Source: Microcoleus sp. bin48.metabat.b7b8b9.023
GTDB lineage: Bacteria > Cyanobacteriota > Cyanobacteriia > Cyanobacteriales > Microcoleaceae
Direction: 5' to 3'
Assembly (NCBI RefSeq): GCF_013299185.1
Contig: NZ_JAAFKG010000048.1
Location: 1 to 64,000 of the forward strand
DNA: 64,000 nt
A model generated the notes under the pieces. The model saw only the letters and a program-made list of their open reading frames with translations. It was not told the DNA's origin and searched no databases. This document shows positions 63,846 through 64,000 of the stretch, in pieces. How positions within the stretch are numbered: the first letter of the stretch is position 1; each line of letters starts with the position of its first letter. The position numbers and the translations under genes were made by a program.

Positions 63846-64000
63846 GTGATACTGCTGACAGTGCTGACACTCTCAGCTCTCTCAGTTATTTTACTGCAAC
63901 GCCTGCCGCAGCATCGAGCAGCCACCAAAGTTCGCCCTCTGGTTGAACGAGTCTGGCTGGATAGATTGTGGAGTCGGCTGCGGGGGCAAAAATTTGACTG
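63846..64000 (+). CDS. Start of a gene cut by the window edge
   Basis: From GTG 63846 with AAGGAAAAG upstream, an open frame runs off the edge (51 codons). The first about 17 residues are hydrophobic (ILLTVLTLSALSVILLQRL), then basic. The frame has no stop. It may be the N terminus of a membrane-attached or secreted protein; its family cannot be told from this part. Confidence 0.5.
   Translation, partial: MILLTVLTLSALSVILLQRLPQHRAATKVRPLVERVWLDRLWSRLRGQKFD

Overview
The window reads as chromosome of a filamentous, oscillatorialean-type cyanobacterium (Microcoleus/Oscillatoria-like; the genus is my inference). Support comes from very frequent GCGATCGC (HIP1) octamers, the response regulator RpaA, a CURT1/CAAD thylakoid protein, CP43'-like chlorophyll-binding proteins, one of them fused to PsaL, and a cyanobacterial-style str operon (rpsL, rpsG, fusA, tuf, rpsJ). 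Dispersed palindromic repeats and short tandem repeats are unusually abundant between genes and in two places have rewritten gene ends.

Layout. 0.2-2.4 kb: small accessory genes (Nudix hydrolase, two ribbon-helix-helix-like proteins, Uma2). 2.6-7.6 kb: sugar-nucleotide epimerase, GT2 glycosyltransferase and a GT-C-like membrane protein; the last two are now separated by a TnpB element. 7.7-8.3 kb: an array of about five 109-bp units. 8.3-18.4 kb: a co-directional set read from the minus strand in the order multidomain glycosyltransferase (GT4 + GT2 + GT41/HMW1C-like), parvulin-type PPIase, ABC exporter and HlyD-type adaptor. This looks like a route that could glycosylate and then export a protein cargo; no cargo gene is visible. 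18.7-21.5 kb: two further glycan genes. 21.6-30.2 kb: housekeeping and hypothetical genes (MOSC, monooxygenase, aroA, curT, D-lactate dehydrogenase, potassium channel).

30.3-43 kb is the most coherent accessory region. A Ni/Co-type ECF transporter (cbiMQO) diverges, across a near-consensus Fur box, from a three-gene membrane operon of unknown function ending in a TonB-like protein. A bacterioferritin-like protein, an FTR1 iron permease, rpaA, two CP43'-like antenna genes, a small Cys-rich membrane protein and a FurA-like regulator follow. I read this as an iron-limitation and PSI-antenna island that may contain an undescribed metal-handling system.

43-50.2 kb: an HD-like hydrolase, a small conserved protein and the str operon. 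50.4-54.3 kb: a DUF433/PIN-like toxin-antitoxin pair and a large LRR-Roco GTPase that could be a conflict or signalling protein. 54.6-60.1 kb: Lon-substrate-binding-domain protein, HEAT-PspA-like protein, pentapeptide protein, pheA, a second orphan TnpB and a DUF1997-like protein. 60.2-63.6 kb: a cluster of three FHA-domain proteins with a PRC-barrel protein and one hypothetical. A gene on the plus strand runs off the right edge.
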